Shown here one piece after another: positions 54,580-62,739 of a stretch of DNA of 64,000 bases; the stretch's first letter is position 1, and the number at the start of each line of letters is the position of its first letter. Under the pieces are notes generated by a model that saw only the letters and a program-made list of their open reading frames with translations, had not been told where the DNA came from and made no database searches. Both the position numbers and the translations under genes were made by a program. The DNA lies in the NCBI GenBank assembly GCA_038146865.1, contig JAYQSL010000001.1:248001-312000 (forward strand), written 5' to 3'. The DNA comes from GCA-2709075 sp038146865 (GTDB lineage: Bacteria > Pseudomonadota > Alphaproteobacteria > MPNO01 > UBA2964).

Positions 54580-54602
54580 ATCGATTACAAAGGCTAATCG
54601 AT
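54580..54602. repeat. Eight-base perfect inverted repeat after the IorB-like gene
   Basis: ATCGATTA, loop CAAAGGC, TAATCGAT, 20 bases after the stop. No T-run, so either a weak terminator or a regulator site. The remaining 200 bases of this gap show nothing recognisable apart from the AAAAGGAG ribosome site of the cupin gene. Confidence 0.4.
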
Positions 54603-54802
54603 GAAGAATTCAATCTCAGCTCTTCTGCGAGACTCCAATGATAAGATTTTAATTTGGATAAATTGATATTTTAGACTCGCAGCGCTTAGATCAAAAGTCA
54701 AAAAAAGACCAAATTGAATGGGCGTGATTCCGTCATGCGGATTTTTTCCCGTGCGGGGCTGGCAGCAGGAGTAAGTCTTTTACCATATTAAAAGGAGCCA
54801 AT

Positions 54803-55282
54803 ATGCAAGAGAAAAAAGCTTTTTTAGTAAGCGATACAGCGTCTGTCTCAGTTCGCCATGGGTCCCCTTATCCTTCTTCCTTTGCTGAACCCTGCCGTTC
54901 AAGGGTTAAGAAAGCGCTCGGCGACGCCGTGGGTATCAGCCAGTTTGGTGTCAACTTAGTCGAGCTTCCTCCCGGGACTTGGTCATCGCAAAGGCACTGG
55001 CATGAGAACGAGGATGAGTTCATTTTAGTTATTTCGGGAGAAGTCGTCTTGCTTAGCGATGATGGTGAAGAGACTTTGTCTAAGGGACAAATTGTTGGAT
55101 TTCCCTCTAAAATTGATAACGGCCATCATCTGATTAATAGGTCTTCAGAACCAGCGAGTTATATTGAGGTAGGCTCGCGTTCCGCCTCAGAAACTGTCCA
55201 ATACCCCGATATCAATATGAAGATGGAGCGGCAGTTGGGTCAGAAATCCGTATTCATGGATAGACAGGACAATTTATTGTGA
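54803..55282 (+). CDS. Single-domain cupin protein
   Basis: A 159-residue cupin of the cupin_2 type. Motif 1 is RHWHENEDEFILVISGEV (metal-ligand histidines and glutamate) and motif 2 ends in NGHHLINRS. The N-terminal 50 residues are an extension with SISQFGVNLVELPPGTWSSQ-like strands. Members include dioxygenases, isomerases and sugar-binding proteins; function is not settled. It stands alone with AAAAGGAG before its ATG, ahead of the luciferase-like gene. Confidence 0.85.
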   Translation: MQEKKAFLVSDTASVSVRHGSPYPSSFAEPCRSRVKKALGDAVGISQFGVNLVELPPGTWSSQRHWHENEDEFILVISGEVVLLSDDGEETLSKGQIVGFPSKIDNGHHLINRSSEPASYIEVGSRSASETVQYPDINMKMERQLGQKSVFMDRQDNLL

Positions 55283-55388
55283 CAATTTGTCTGAGGTATA
55301 TTTTTTGGCGTTGTTTCCGTCATGCAAGAAACTAGGTTAATCTGGGCAATAAACCCAGACTGAGTTAGGTCTAGTTAAGGAGGATGAA

Positions 55389-56438
55389 ATGGAATTCGGC
55401 ATGCAATTTTTTCCGTGCGTTGAGCCGGAAGAAAAGTCGGCCAGTCAGTATTTTGGCGAATGTCTTGAGTTGGTAGGCCTTGCAGATCGATACGGTTATT
55501 CGCACATCCGAACAGTTGAACATTATTTCCATCCATATGGTGGGTACAGCCCAAACCCAATAGTGTTTTTGAGCGCTGCAGCTCAGATTTCCAAGAAGGC
55601 GCGGATCGTTACCGGGGCTGTGCTCCCAGTCTTCAACAACCCATTGAAGTTAGCCGGAGAAATCGCCATGTTGGACGGCCTCTCCGACGGCAGGTTAGAA
55701 GTGGGTATCGCAAGAGCCTTCGTACCAGAGGAGTTTCGCCACTTCAAAGTAGAGCTCAATGAGAGTGTTGCGCGCTTTGATGAGGGGGTAGAACAACTCA
55801 TTCTGCTTCTGGAAAATGAGAACGTTAGCCACCTTGGCCGCTTTCATGATTTTGAAAACGTCACCTCTCTGCCTCGTCCCGTTCAAAAGCCTCGGCCTCA
55901 GTTTTGGACAGCCGCGTTTGCTACGCCAGACTCTTTTGAAAAAGCAGGTCGGGCCGGTAACTGGATAATGGGGATACCCATCGCGGGCGGTCAGATGGCG
56001 GAATTGCTTGGTATCTACAGGGAAGCCTGGAAATCTGCAGGTCACAAGCACGAGCCACGGTGCATGCTGGCATTTCATATGTTGTGTCATGAGAATAGGG
56101 AAGAAGCGAAAGATCTTGCCCGTGCCCCGATCAAAAAATATTTTGACATGCTCGTTGACTCTGCGAGCAGTTGGATAGGAGGAGAGACATCCGATGATTA
56201 TAAGGGTTATGGCAAGCTCATAGAGGCCCTGAAAAAGGAAGATCTAGATAGTCAGATGGAAAAATGTTCGGCCTGGGTTGGAACGCCTAAAGATATTGTT
56301 GAAATTGCCCATGAATATGATCGTCAATGCGGTGGATTTGATGACGCGTCATTGCAAATTAATTTCACTACGTTACCTCATGCGGCGGCGAAAAAGTCTG
56401 TCCAATTATTTGGAGAAAAGGTTGTAAGTCAGTTTTGA
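55389..56438 (+). CDS. Luciferase-like flavin-dependent monooxygenase (LLM class)
   Basis: A 349-residue (beta/alpha)8 flavoprotein of the bacterial luciferase superfamily: RTVEHYFHPYGGYSPNP at the FMN/substrate end of strand 2, IVTGAVLPVFNNPLKLAGEIAMLD, then LEVGIARAFVPEEF (the usual GxGRG is replaced by GIARA, as in alkanal monooxygenase-like members). It uses reduced FMN to oxygenate an unknown substrate. TAAGGAGG lies 6 bases before the ATG. It converges with the VOC gene. Confidence 0.88.
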   Translation: MEFGMQFFPCVEPEEKSASQYFGECLELVGLADRYGYSHIRTVEHYFHPYGGYSPNPIVFLSAAAQISKKARIVTGAVLPVFNNPLKLAGEIAMLDGLSDGRLEVGIARAFVPEEFRHFKVELNESVARFDEGVEQLILLLENENVSHLGRFHDFENVTSLPRPVQKPRPQFWTAAFATPDSFEKAGRAGNWIMGIPIAGGQMAELLGIYREAWKSAGHKHEPRCMLAFHMLCHENREEAKDLARAPIKKYFDMLVDSASSWIGGETSDDYKGYGKLIEALKKEDLDSQMEKCSAWVGTPKDIVEIAHEYDRQCGGFDDASLQINFTTLPHAAAKKSVQLFGEKVVSQF

Positions 56439-56464
56439 GTGTTTCCTTGGTAAGAGACCAATAG

Positions 56465-57133
56465 TTAAAGCTTTCCAGATGCCTTTAAGCGTTTAACCTC
56501 GCGGCGGTCCAGCAAAATTTTATCTGGGATCCCTTCTTCATAGAGTGCAAGCATCTTATCCGGATCAAAATTTCCTTCGGCCATCAGGCCAAATTCGTCG
56601 GTAAACTGATGGTGTTTTTTGTAAGCTTTGGTGTCTATTGGGGCGAAATTGTCTACCATAGTCTCGATCTCATTTCCGTCTGGGTCTCGATAGTAGATCG
56701 AGGTGGCATTGCCGTGGTTGACAACCCAGTGCGGTTTTGAACCCCATTCCTTCATCCTTTTGTATATGAATAAAATCTCCCCAAGGCTTCGATAGCCAAA
56801 AGCCAGATGCGAGTATCCTAAAAATTTGTCCCTTTTGGGTCCCCAACCTTCCTTCTTTACGATTGTAATTCGGTGATCATATTCGTCGTACGCAATAAAG
56901 GTCATTGGGTACTCCCTTTGCGTCGCGATTACTTCAGCATCAAAGAACGCGCAATAAAAATCGATCATTCTTTCATAGTTCTGATCGGTAAATATGTGAA
57001 CATGGCCAATGAACGCTGGCGATGGCATTTTTGTAATTGTTCCGGGCAGATCTTCTCGGATTGGGGCCGTTTCAGTCGGAATTTCCCCTGGCGTCGGAGT
57101 CTTAGCGGCGTTTGCTGGAATAAACTTGTTCAT
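56465..57133 (-). CDS. VOC-family protein (extradiol dioxygenase/glyoxalase-like)
   Basis: A 222-residue protein with one VOC domain at about 40-170: GHVHIFTDQNYERMIDFY (first histidine), HLAFGYRSL (second) and YRDPDGNEIETMVDNF (glutamate). The H-H-E set is what type I extradiol dioxygenases need, but a single domain is also compatible with other VOC enzymes. A 38-residue proline-rich N-terminal segment and a C-terminal helical extension flank it. It diverges from the gentisate dioxygenase gene (110 bases), suggesting common control. Confidence 0.8.
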   Translation of the reverse strand: MNKFIPANAAKTPTPGEIPTETAPIREDLPGTITKMPSPAFIGHVHIFTDQNYERMIDFYCAFFDAEVIATQREYPMTFIAYDEYDHRITIVKKEGWGPKRDKFLGYSHLAFGYRSLGEILFIYKRMKEWGSKPHWVVNHGNATSIYYRDPDGNEIETMVDNFAPIDTKAYKKHHQFTDEFGLMAEGNFDPDKMLALYEEGIPDKILLDRREVKRLKASGKL

Positions 57134-57243
57134 TGCATGGACCTTTTTTCACTCAATTTTAGCGGTTTTATTTGGGGATATTCAGATTGCTCAGTTCTGC
57201 CGATTGTTGCATTATCTGCAGAAATTCTAAAGGAGACACTTCC

Positions 57244-58314
57244 ATGTCTGAAAGAGGGTTGCATTCTCGTCCTGAAGTCACGCCTGAGAGAGCAGAGTTT
57301 TATGAAAAAATCGATCCCCTAGCTGTTGCACCACTATGGGAGAGGTTATTCACTTTCATGTCAAAGGAGCCAAAGATGCGGGCGGCCCCCTATCTCTGGC
57401 GCTATTCAGCAATTCGTCCCAGTCTCATGGAAACAGCAGACCTGATCACCGCGGAGGAAGCAGAACGCCGTGTTCTAATCCTAGAGAATCCCAGTTTGAA
57501 AGGTGAAACAGCTGCGGCTGACTCGTTATTTGCGGGCTTGCAGCTAATCATGCCGGGAGAGGTGGCTGGCACCCATCGTCACTCGCCTTCCGCGTTGAGG
57601 TTCATCATAGAGGGAGATGGTGCCTATACAGCTATAAATGGAGAGAAGGCACCTATGAGTGTCGGAGACTTAATACTCACACCATCGATGGTATGGCATG
57701 ATCACGGCAATGTCGGTTCCGATCCTGTTGTATGGCTGGATGGGCTCGATATCCCGCTGATACGCGCCTTAGGCACGATGTTTACCGACCTCTACAATGG
57801 TGGAGAACTCCATCCGGAGGGACGGCCCGATTACGATAATATTGCTCGGTTTGGAGCGAATATGAGGCCCATGAATTATCAAGCCGAGGGCCTTCACTCG
57901 CCTGTGTTTCATTATCCTTATGATGTTTCTAAGAAAGCTTTGATCAACCTGAAAAAATCCAATGAGCTTGACCCCTGTCATGGTATCAAGCTTCAGTATA
58001 TTAACCCCAATACCGGCGAACCAGTGATGGCTACAATAGATTGTTATTTACAGCTTCTGCCGGGAGGATTTTCCACGCAAGATTACCAGAGCACCGGCAC
58101 CTGGATATATTCTGTCGTTGAGGGTACTGGCAAGACTATCATCGGCGACTCAATATTTGAATGGGGCCCTAGGGATCATTTTGTTGTACCCGGGTGGCTA
58201 CCCCATCATCACGAGGCGGATTCCGATGATGCCATACTTTTTAGTTTTTCTGATAAAGGTACACAAGAGAAGTTAGGTTTATACAGGGAACGTCGCGGTA
58301 ACGTTACGCACTGA
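57244..58314 (+). CDS. Gentisate 1,2-dioxygenase
   Basis: A 356-residue bicupin that opens the gentisate ring to maleylpyruvate using Fe(II). It has the N-terminal LWERLFTFMSKEPKMRAAPYLWRY block, the iron site in PGEVAGTHRHSPSALRFI (histidines near 110) and VWHDHGNVG, and the second cupin GPRDHFVVPGWLPHHHEA. The start is ATG 57244, after AAAGGAGAC. The open frame to 57172 adds residues unlike the family. A frameshifted FAH gene nearby could supply the next hydrolase; no maleylpyruvate isomerase is in the window. It ends at a strong bidirectional terminator. Confidence 0.93.
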   Translation: MSERGLHSRPEVTPERAEFYEKIDPLAVAPLWERLFTFMSKEPKMRAAPYLWRYSAIRPSLMETADLITAEEAERRVLILENPSLKGETAAADSLFAGLQLIMPGEVAGTHRHSPSALRFIIEGDGAYTAINGEKAPMSVGDLILTPSMVWHDHGNVGSDPVVWLDGLDIPLIRALGTMFTDLYNGGELHPEGRPDYDNIARFGANMRPMNYQAEGLHSPVFHYPYDVSKKALINLKKSNELDPCHGIKLQYINPNTGEPVMATIDCYLQLLPGGFSTQDYQSTGTWIYSVVEGTGKTIIGDSIFEWGPRDHFVVPGWLPHHHEADSDDAILFSFSDKGTQEKLGLYRERRGNVTH

Positions 58315-58334
58315 TATAATCCTAAGACATTGGC

Positions 58335-58369
58335 AAAAGAGAGGCCGTCAGATGGCGGCCTCTCTTTTT
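58335..58369. terminator. Strong bidirectional terminator between gentisate dioxygenase and cupin
   Basis: AAAAGAGAGGCCG, an eight-base loop, then CGGCCTCTCTTTT plus one T form a perfect 13-base stem with A-run and T-run flanks. It terminates the dioxygenase on the plus strand and the cupin on the minus strand. Confidence 0.93.
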
Positions 58370-58375
58370 GCATTC

Positions 58376-58858
58376 TTATTTTACGCGACCATCCACATGA
58401 ATTGTTTTTCCTGGGCCTACACCATCACGCTCGGGCTCTAAATTCACCCTTTCATTTTTCACATCATTCGCAAGTCCCGTTACCTGGAGTAGTTCGAGAT
58501 CTTGCTCGCCTGTGCTCGCGAACCAATAGGCATTATTTCTTGGCATTATAAGTCCTTCATGAGGGCCATACACGCCCATCACCTGATCTTTCTCAGGTCC
58601 ATAAAATGTCACTTCTCCTTTCAACACCATCCAGAAACTATCCATCCCGGTATGGGAATGAAGATTGTTATCTCCCTCGCCCGATTTAACACACTGAACA
58701 ACACCCCTGATAAGATCTGTTTGACCCAGAGTTACGAAGACCTTCCCTTTATCTATATTGGGGTTTTCATGTTTAAAAGGAGCAGGGGGACGAAGCCTAC
58801 CCCCACGCTGTGCTTTTTTTCGTGTTACTGTAGTTTGTTCTATTGCAACTTCAGCCAT
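58376..58858 (-). CDS. Cupin-domain protein
   Basis: A 160-residue single-domain cupin. The first 40 residues are basic (VTRKKAQRGGRLRPPAPFKH). Motif 1 is NNLHSHTGMDSFWMVLKGEV and motif 2 contains MPRNNAYWF, where the usual histidine is replaced, so the metal site may have fewer ligands. The function is unknown. It shares the terminator with the gentisate dioxygenase gene and is the only gene on its strand until the FAH gene 200 bases upstream. Confidence 0.83.
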   Translation of the reverse strand: MAEVAIEQTTVTRKKAQRGGRLRPPAPFKHENPNIDKGKVFVTLGQTDLIRGVVQCVKSGEGDNNLHSHTGMDSFWMVLKGEVTFYGPEKDQVMGVYGPHEGLIMPRNNAYWFASTGEQDLELLQVTGLANDVKNERVNLEPERDGVGPGKTIHVDGRVK

Positions 58859-58956
58859 AACGACCTCCCATTGATATTGCCCGAAAACCCTACGCCCGGT
58901 GCGTCCTTGTGAAAAGGGGAATAAATTTTGGAAATTCTATCTTGCAAAATATATTA

Positions 58957-58990
58957 GAGTGTCTCCGCTGCTTAAACAGCTAAGACACTC
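58957..58990 (-). terminator. Hairpin downstream of the FAH gene
   Basis: GAGTGTCT, GCTG, loop CTTAAA, CAGC, AGACACTC make an 8 + 4 base-pair stem with a small internal loop. Read on the minus strand it is followed by an AT-rich CTAATATATTTT stretch, so it could end the FAH transcript or act as an attenuator before the cupin gene. Confidence 0.6.
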
Positions 58991-59038
58991 TTCTATCTCA
59001 ACTTTAAAGTCTCGAACCTTGTTGCTCTCAAACGCGTT

Positions 59039-59058
59039 TTCACACTGTGATGTGTGAA
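59039..59058. repeat. Seven-base perfect inverted repeat next to the FAH stop
   Basis: TTCACAC, loop TGTGAT, GTGTGAA, 3 bases beyond the FAH stop on the minus strand. Together with the hairpin 50 bases further it forms a structured 3' region. An operator function is also possible. Confidence 0.4.
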
Positions 59059-59061
59059 TTC

Positions 59062-59744
59062 TTACGCTATTGTGCAGGTTAGTTCTGTGACCCCTTCAAC
59101 AGACACAACCATGGTATCACCGCTAATGACAGGGCCAACGCCTGCTGGCGTTCCCGTCATGATCAGATCACCTGCTTCGAGCGTTACCAAGCCGGACAAA
59201 TATGAAATACTCTCTGGAACATTCCAGATCATATCTTTAATATCAGCATCTTGTTTGGTCTCCCCATTTACCGCTAGGTGAATACGGCCTTGCTAGGATG
59301 ACCTATCTTGGTTACTGGTAAAATTTCAGAGCAAGGCGCAGAGTTGTCAAAACCCTTTCCCATATCCCATGGGCGCCCCATTTCCCTGGCCGCGATCTGA
59401 ACGTCTCGACGAGTCATATCGAGACCAACCCCATACCCGTAAATGCAGTTATTGGCATCCGCGACGCTGATGTTACTTGCAGATCCGCCAATTGCGACTA
59501 CCAGTTCGCCTTCGTAATGGTAATTTTTTGTTTGGGGTGGATAGGGAATTTTTGCCCCATTCTGGACTATTGCATCGGTGGGTTTCATAAAGAAGAAAGG
59601 CGGGTCTCGCTCGTCCATACCCATTTCTCTGGCGTGTTCCGCATAGTTTCTACCAATGCAATAGATACGCCGAACCGGGAACCGGTCTTCGCTGTCCACT
59701 ACCGGTAGACTGGTTAGTTCCCATGAAGGGATAACATAGCTCAT
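59062..59744 (-). pseudogene. Fumarylacetoacetate hydrolase-family gene (fumarylpyruvate hydrolase-like) with a frameshift
   Basis: The first frame (start 59744, MSYVIPSWELTSLP) gives a normal FAH-family N-terminus of 150 residues: IYCIGRNYAEHAREMG, PPFFFMKPTDAI, YHYEGELVVAIG (metal-ligand glutamates), GYGVGLDMTRRDVQ. It breaks after HPSK near 59287. A second frame continues RIHLAVNGETKQ, DMIWNV, GDLIMTGTPAGVGP and ends at TAA 59062. Adding one base in the GGCC at 59286-59289 (expected codon GGC before CGT) restores about 228 residues, the normal length of fumarylpyruvate hydrolases. The gene lies close to gentisate dioxygenase, which fits that role. Error or real inactivation cannot be told apart here. 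Confidence 0.88.
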
Positions 59745-59896
59745 CAGTAACTCCTGAAAAATTTAAGAACTTTTACCTTTTAAGAATTTGGCTCACGTTT
59801 GGTCTTTCTGCAAGCCACACAAAACTTGACGGATATATATTATCACTTGTCTACTAAGCTATAGTTCATATCCATTTAACTTTTTGGATCAGACAA

Positions 59897-60280
59897 ATGA
59901 ATTTTCCCAATCGGCCAGTGGATGCAATAGAAGGTTGGCATGCGCACATCTACTATGATCCAGGCGAGACAAAGGCATTAGCCGCAATTCTTCGGCAGAA
60001 AATTGAAAATGAATTTCCAAATGTTAGGGTGGGACGTTGGCATGATGACGCTGTTGGCCCGCACCTTATTGCAATGTATCAGGTCGCGTTTGAAACCCAT
60101 CAATTTGATAAAATCGTTCAGTGGTTATCGGTCAACCGAGACGGTTTAGATGTTTTGGTTCATCCGCAGACCGAAAATGCCTGGAATGATCACCTTATAT
60201 TTGGGTTCTGGTTAGGTAACAAGTTGCCTTTGAATGAGGACCGACTTCGAGAAACAGCCGTTCGAGCCGATAGAAACTAG
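59897..60280 (+). CDS. DOPA 4,5-dioxygenase-family protein
   Basis: A 127-residue small protein with the family pattern: GWHAHIYYDPGETKA at the start, RWHDDAVGPHLIAMYQVAFE, VNRDGLDVLVHPQTEN and a final HLIFGFWLGNKLPL. The histidines (17, 19, 48, 55, 108-region) would bind Fe(II). Plant and fungal relatives cleave DOPA to make betalamic-type products; the bacterial substrate is unknown but is probably a catechol. It diverges from the FAH gene with a 152-base gap. Confidence 0.82.
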   Translation: MNFPNRPVDAIEGWHAHIYYDPGETKALAAILRQKIENEFPNVRVGRWHDDAVGPHLIAMYQVAFETHQFDKIVQWLSVNRDGLDVLVHPQTENAWNDHLIFGFWLGNKLPLNEDRLRETAVRADRN

Positions 60281-60355
60281 AAAATTTATACTACTTTCTG
60301 TGAGCTGTGAGGTGATGGAGTGATCAGATTTAGACCGAAGATAAGGAGGGTTTGC

Positions 60356-60415
60356 GTGTCCAGAGATCCAACTATCTACCAGAAAATATCCAACTATGAA
60401 GTTTCAGATTTTTAG
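60356..60415 (+). CDS. Possible 19-residue micro-ORF with a near-perfect ribosome site
   Basis: AAGGAGGG (60343-60350) is followed 5 bases later by GTG 60356 and a 19-codon frame (VSRDPTIYQKISNYEVSDF) ending at TAG 60413-60415. The ribosome site is stronger than that of the next gene at 60459. It could be a leader peptide or the remnant of a lost gene. No homology is recognised. Confidence 0.3.
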   Translation: MSRDPTIYQKISNYEVSDF

Positions 60416-60458
60416 TGACATACTTGCTGCTATTGGCTCATCCAATTAAAACGGAAGC

Positions 60459-61643
60459 ATGACGTTTCCATTGGATTCTATTAACGAGGCGCTCGACAGG
60501 TTGGCGGCGCATGAATTTTATCGAGACCGGGTTCCTCGAGAGGTCTCTGGTCCGGATCATTTTTCTTCTTCTGTTCCGTTGATGACCCGAGACGAACTGG
60601 TGGCAGAAATGCAAAAACCTGGTTACGGAGCCTTTGGTGGCACAAATCCGGTGCGGATAAATCTGAGCCCCATGGGAGATGGACTCGTGCCTATTTTACA
60701 GTCCAAGCGTGATCTGGACCGGTTGGTTACTGCGGCTCGCTCCCATCTTGACGCCTGCGGTGTGGAACCTGGCGATGTTTGCGCTGTTTTTTTTGGCTAT
60801 CATCTATTTGTTGCTGGATTATTTTATCAAAGTCAGATGGAAGCTCACGGGGTTTCCTGCATTCCCCTAGGTCCGGGAGAGACATCGAGAGCTGTGGAAC
60901 TTTGCAAGGCCAACAATGTTAACATCCTGGCTGGCAATCCCAGTTTTGTGCTTAGGCTGATTGAGGAAGGGTTGCCAGCTCCAAAAGTCTTCTTTGCGGG
61001 TGGCGAAATCTTTACCGGTAACCCAAAACTTTATGCATCTGTTGCCGATGCTATGCCCGGGACCATGTTAGTTGACAGTTTTTCGTTGTCAGAATTTATC
61101 CCTGTGGCGCGAACATTCCCGGGGGGTATCGGTGTTCACATATTCGATGAACTTGTATTCCCAGAGGTGATAGATCCAGAAAGTCTCCGTCCCGTTGCCG
61201 ATGGTGAGAGGGGCGAGTTGGTTCTCACGCATATCCGCAAAGAGTCCCAGCCACTTCTTCGTTATCGAACTGGGGATCTCACGGTCAAAATTGAGACACC
61301 TTCAATTTTCGGTCGAACCCAATGTCTGCCCCGCGTTGTATTTGGTCGAACCGATGAGATGGTAAAAGTGAAGGGTGTGAAAATATTTCCCTCTGAAGTC
61401 AAATCTTGTTTGGCGGGCATTGATGGTATCAAAAATAATTATCGGTTGATCATCTCAACCCGTGAAAGTGGATTAGATAGTATAAAATTACTGATACATG
61501 GCACCTCCAATCAAGCTAGTTTGGAACAAATACATAACAGATTTAAGACACAGACATTAGTTACACCAGATATCCTAGACATCTCCGAGGAGTGGGAAGA
61601 AGGACCGATCCTAATAGACCAGAGAAAAAAGTCTTATGGCTGA
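60459..61643 (+). CDS. Phenylacetate-CoA ligase-like (PaaK-type) protein with altered P-loop
   Basis: A 394-residue ANL-superfamily protein. It has the FYRDR opening, PLMTRDEL, FAGGEIFTG, DSFSLSEF in the place of the YGxTE motif, RYRTGDL, and the C-terminal GRTDEMVKVKGVKIFPSEV. The usual SSGTTG phosphate loop is replaced by NLSPMGDG (about 69-75), so ATP binding may be changed or lost. It starts at ATG 60459 and is about 30-40 residues shorter at the N-terminus than typical PaaK. It overlaps the next gene by 8 bases. Confidence 0.82.
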   Translation: MTFPLDSINEALDRLAAHEFYRDRVPREVSGPDHFSSSVPLMTRDELVAEMQKPGYGAFGGTNPVRINLSPMGDGLVPILQSKRDLDRLVTAARSHLDACGVEPGDVCAVFFGYHLFVAGLFYQSQMEAHGVSCIPLGPGETSRAVELCKANNVNILAGNPSFVLRLIEEGLPAPKVFFAGGEIFTGNPKLYASVADAMPGTMLVDSFSLSEFIPVARTFPGGIGVHIFDELVFPEVIDPESLRPVADGERGELVLTHIRKESQPLLRYRTGDLTVKIETPSIFGRTQCLPRVVFGRTDEMVKVKGVKIFPSEVKSCLAGIDGIKNNYRLIISTRESGLDSIKLLIHGTSNQASLEQIHNRFKTQTLVTPDILDISEEWEEGPILIDQRKKSYG

Positions 61644-62736
61644 TCCTTGGCGTCTTCTGGTGGATACCAATTCTTACGCAGATTTTTCTGTATCAATTTC
61701 GCCTGCGATTGAGCGTGCCGTAGTAGAGGGTAGTTCACCGCCGACCGTTTTTTTGAATATATTTGACTCGGATTCCGTGACCATTGGAATTAACGAAGAT
61801 CCTGAGCAAACACTGGATTTAAACCTATGCGCTTCTGAGGGCGTTTATTTCCGCCGTCGGCCAAGTGGAGGAGGCGCGGTCTACGCCGGTGCAGGGTCAG
61901 CTTTTCTGGTTTATTTTTTACCGACAACTCACTCAAAGGTTCCCCAAACAAGCGCTGAAGCTTTCCCGCAGATACTCGGTGCAATGGCTGAAACTCTGAG
62001 CAAGCGCTACGGATTTCCAGCGTCTTACAGGCCCCTGAATGACATTGAAGTAGAGGGTAGGAAGCTTATTCCGACCTCTTTAAAAATAGAAAACGGCGTG
62101 ATGACTTTTCGGATAGTTGTTAATATCACACCGATAGACACTTCGTTAGCAGGTAAGTTGCTTCCTATGCCGCCCGAGAAGGTCGCTGATAAAGAATTAA
62201 AAGATTTGAGCTCAAGATTCACGTATTTAGAAAAAGAGGCAGGCCGGAGTTTTGATGTTCGAGAGTTAGAATCGATGACCCGAGACGTTGTGATGTCCTC
62301 GTTTGGAGAAGGACTGACCCTGGGACGGACGACGAAGCTCGAACAAGGGTATGCTGGACAGTTTCGTGCATTGTATGAGTCGGAGGAGTGGCTGTTCGCG
62401 AAATCAGAACGCACCCTCCTTCAGCCCATTCTGAGGAACGGTGATACAGTGGGCTATGGTCGATCGAAAGCTGTTGGCGGTTTGATCCGGGCCACTCTTG
62501 CTTTGCGCGAAAATAAAATAATTAAAGCGATTATCAATGGGGATTGGCATCCAAGGCCTCTCGAGTCAGTCTCTTGGTTAGAGGAGCAGCTCATCGGGGT
62601 CGAAGCGGAGTTTGAGGTAATACGCGCTAAAATCCAGCAATTTCTTGCTGATGATGAGGTTGAATTCGCTGGTGTTAAAATCGAAGATTTGATGTCCGCA
62701 ATAAAGGTAGCGCTGGAGACTCAAGATGTGCGGTGA
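61636..62736 (+). CDS. Lipoate-protein ligase A-like protein
   Basis: A 366-residue protein with the LplA catalytic fold: GINEDPEQ, RRRPSGGGAVY (73-83), YRPLNDIEVEGRKL (K143 equivalent of the lysine that contacts the adenylate) and a C-terminal LplA-C-like domain. Two conserved places differ: GAVYHD reads GAVYAG, and the GRK-x-x-G glycine is replaced (GRKLIPTS). It overlaps the PaaK-like gene by 8 bases and the next gene starts 3 bases after its stop, which points to a role in the same pathway rather than general lipoylation. Confidence 0.78.
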   Translation: MADPWRLLVDTNSYADFSVSISPAIERAVVEGSSPPTVFLNIFDSDSVTIGINEDPEQTLDLNLCASEGVYFRRRPSGGGAVYAGAGSAFLVYFLPTTHSKVPQTSAEAFPQILGAMAETLSKRYGFPASYRPLNDIEVEGRKLIPTSLKIENGVMTFRIVVNITPIDTSLAGKLLPMPPEKVADKELKDLSSRFTYLEKEAGRSFDVRELESMTRDVVMSSFGEGLTLGRTTKLEQGYAGQFRALYESEEWLFAKSERTLLQPILRNGDTVGYGRSKAVGGLIRATLALRENKIIKAIINGDWHPRPLESVSWLEEQLIGVEAEFEVIRAKIQQFLADDEVEFAGVKIEDLMSAIKVALETQDVR

Positions 62737-62739
62737 GCG

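Noticed and set aside
57172..57243. 24-residue N-terminal extension of gentisate dioxygenase
   Set aside because: The residues do not fit the family, and AAAGGAGAC directly precedes ATG 57244.
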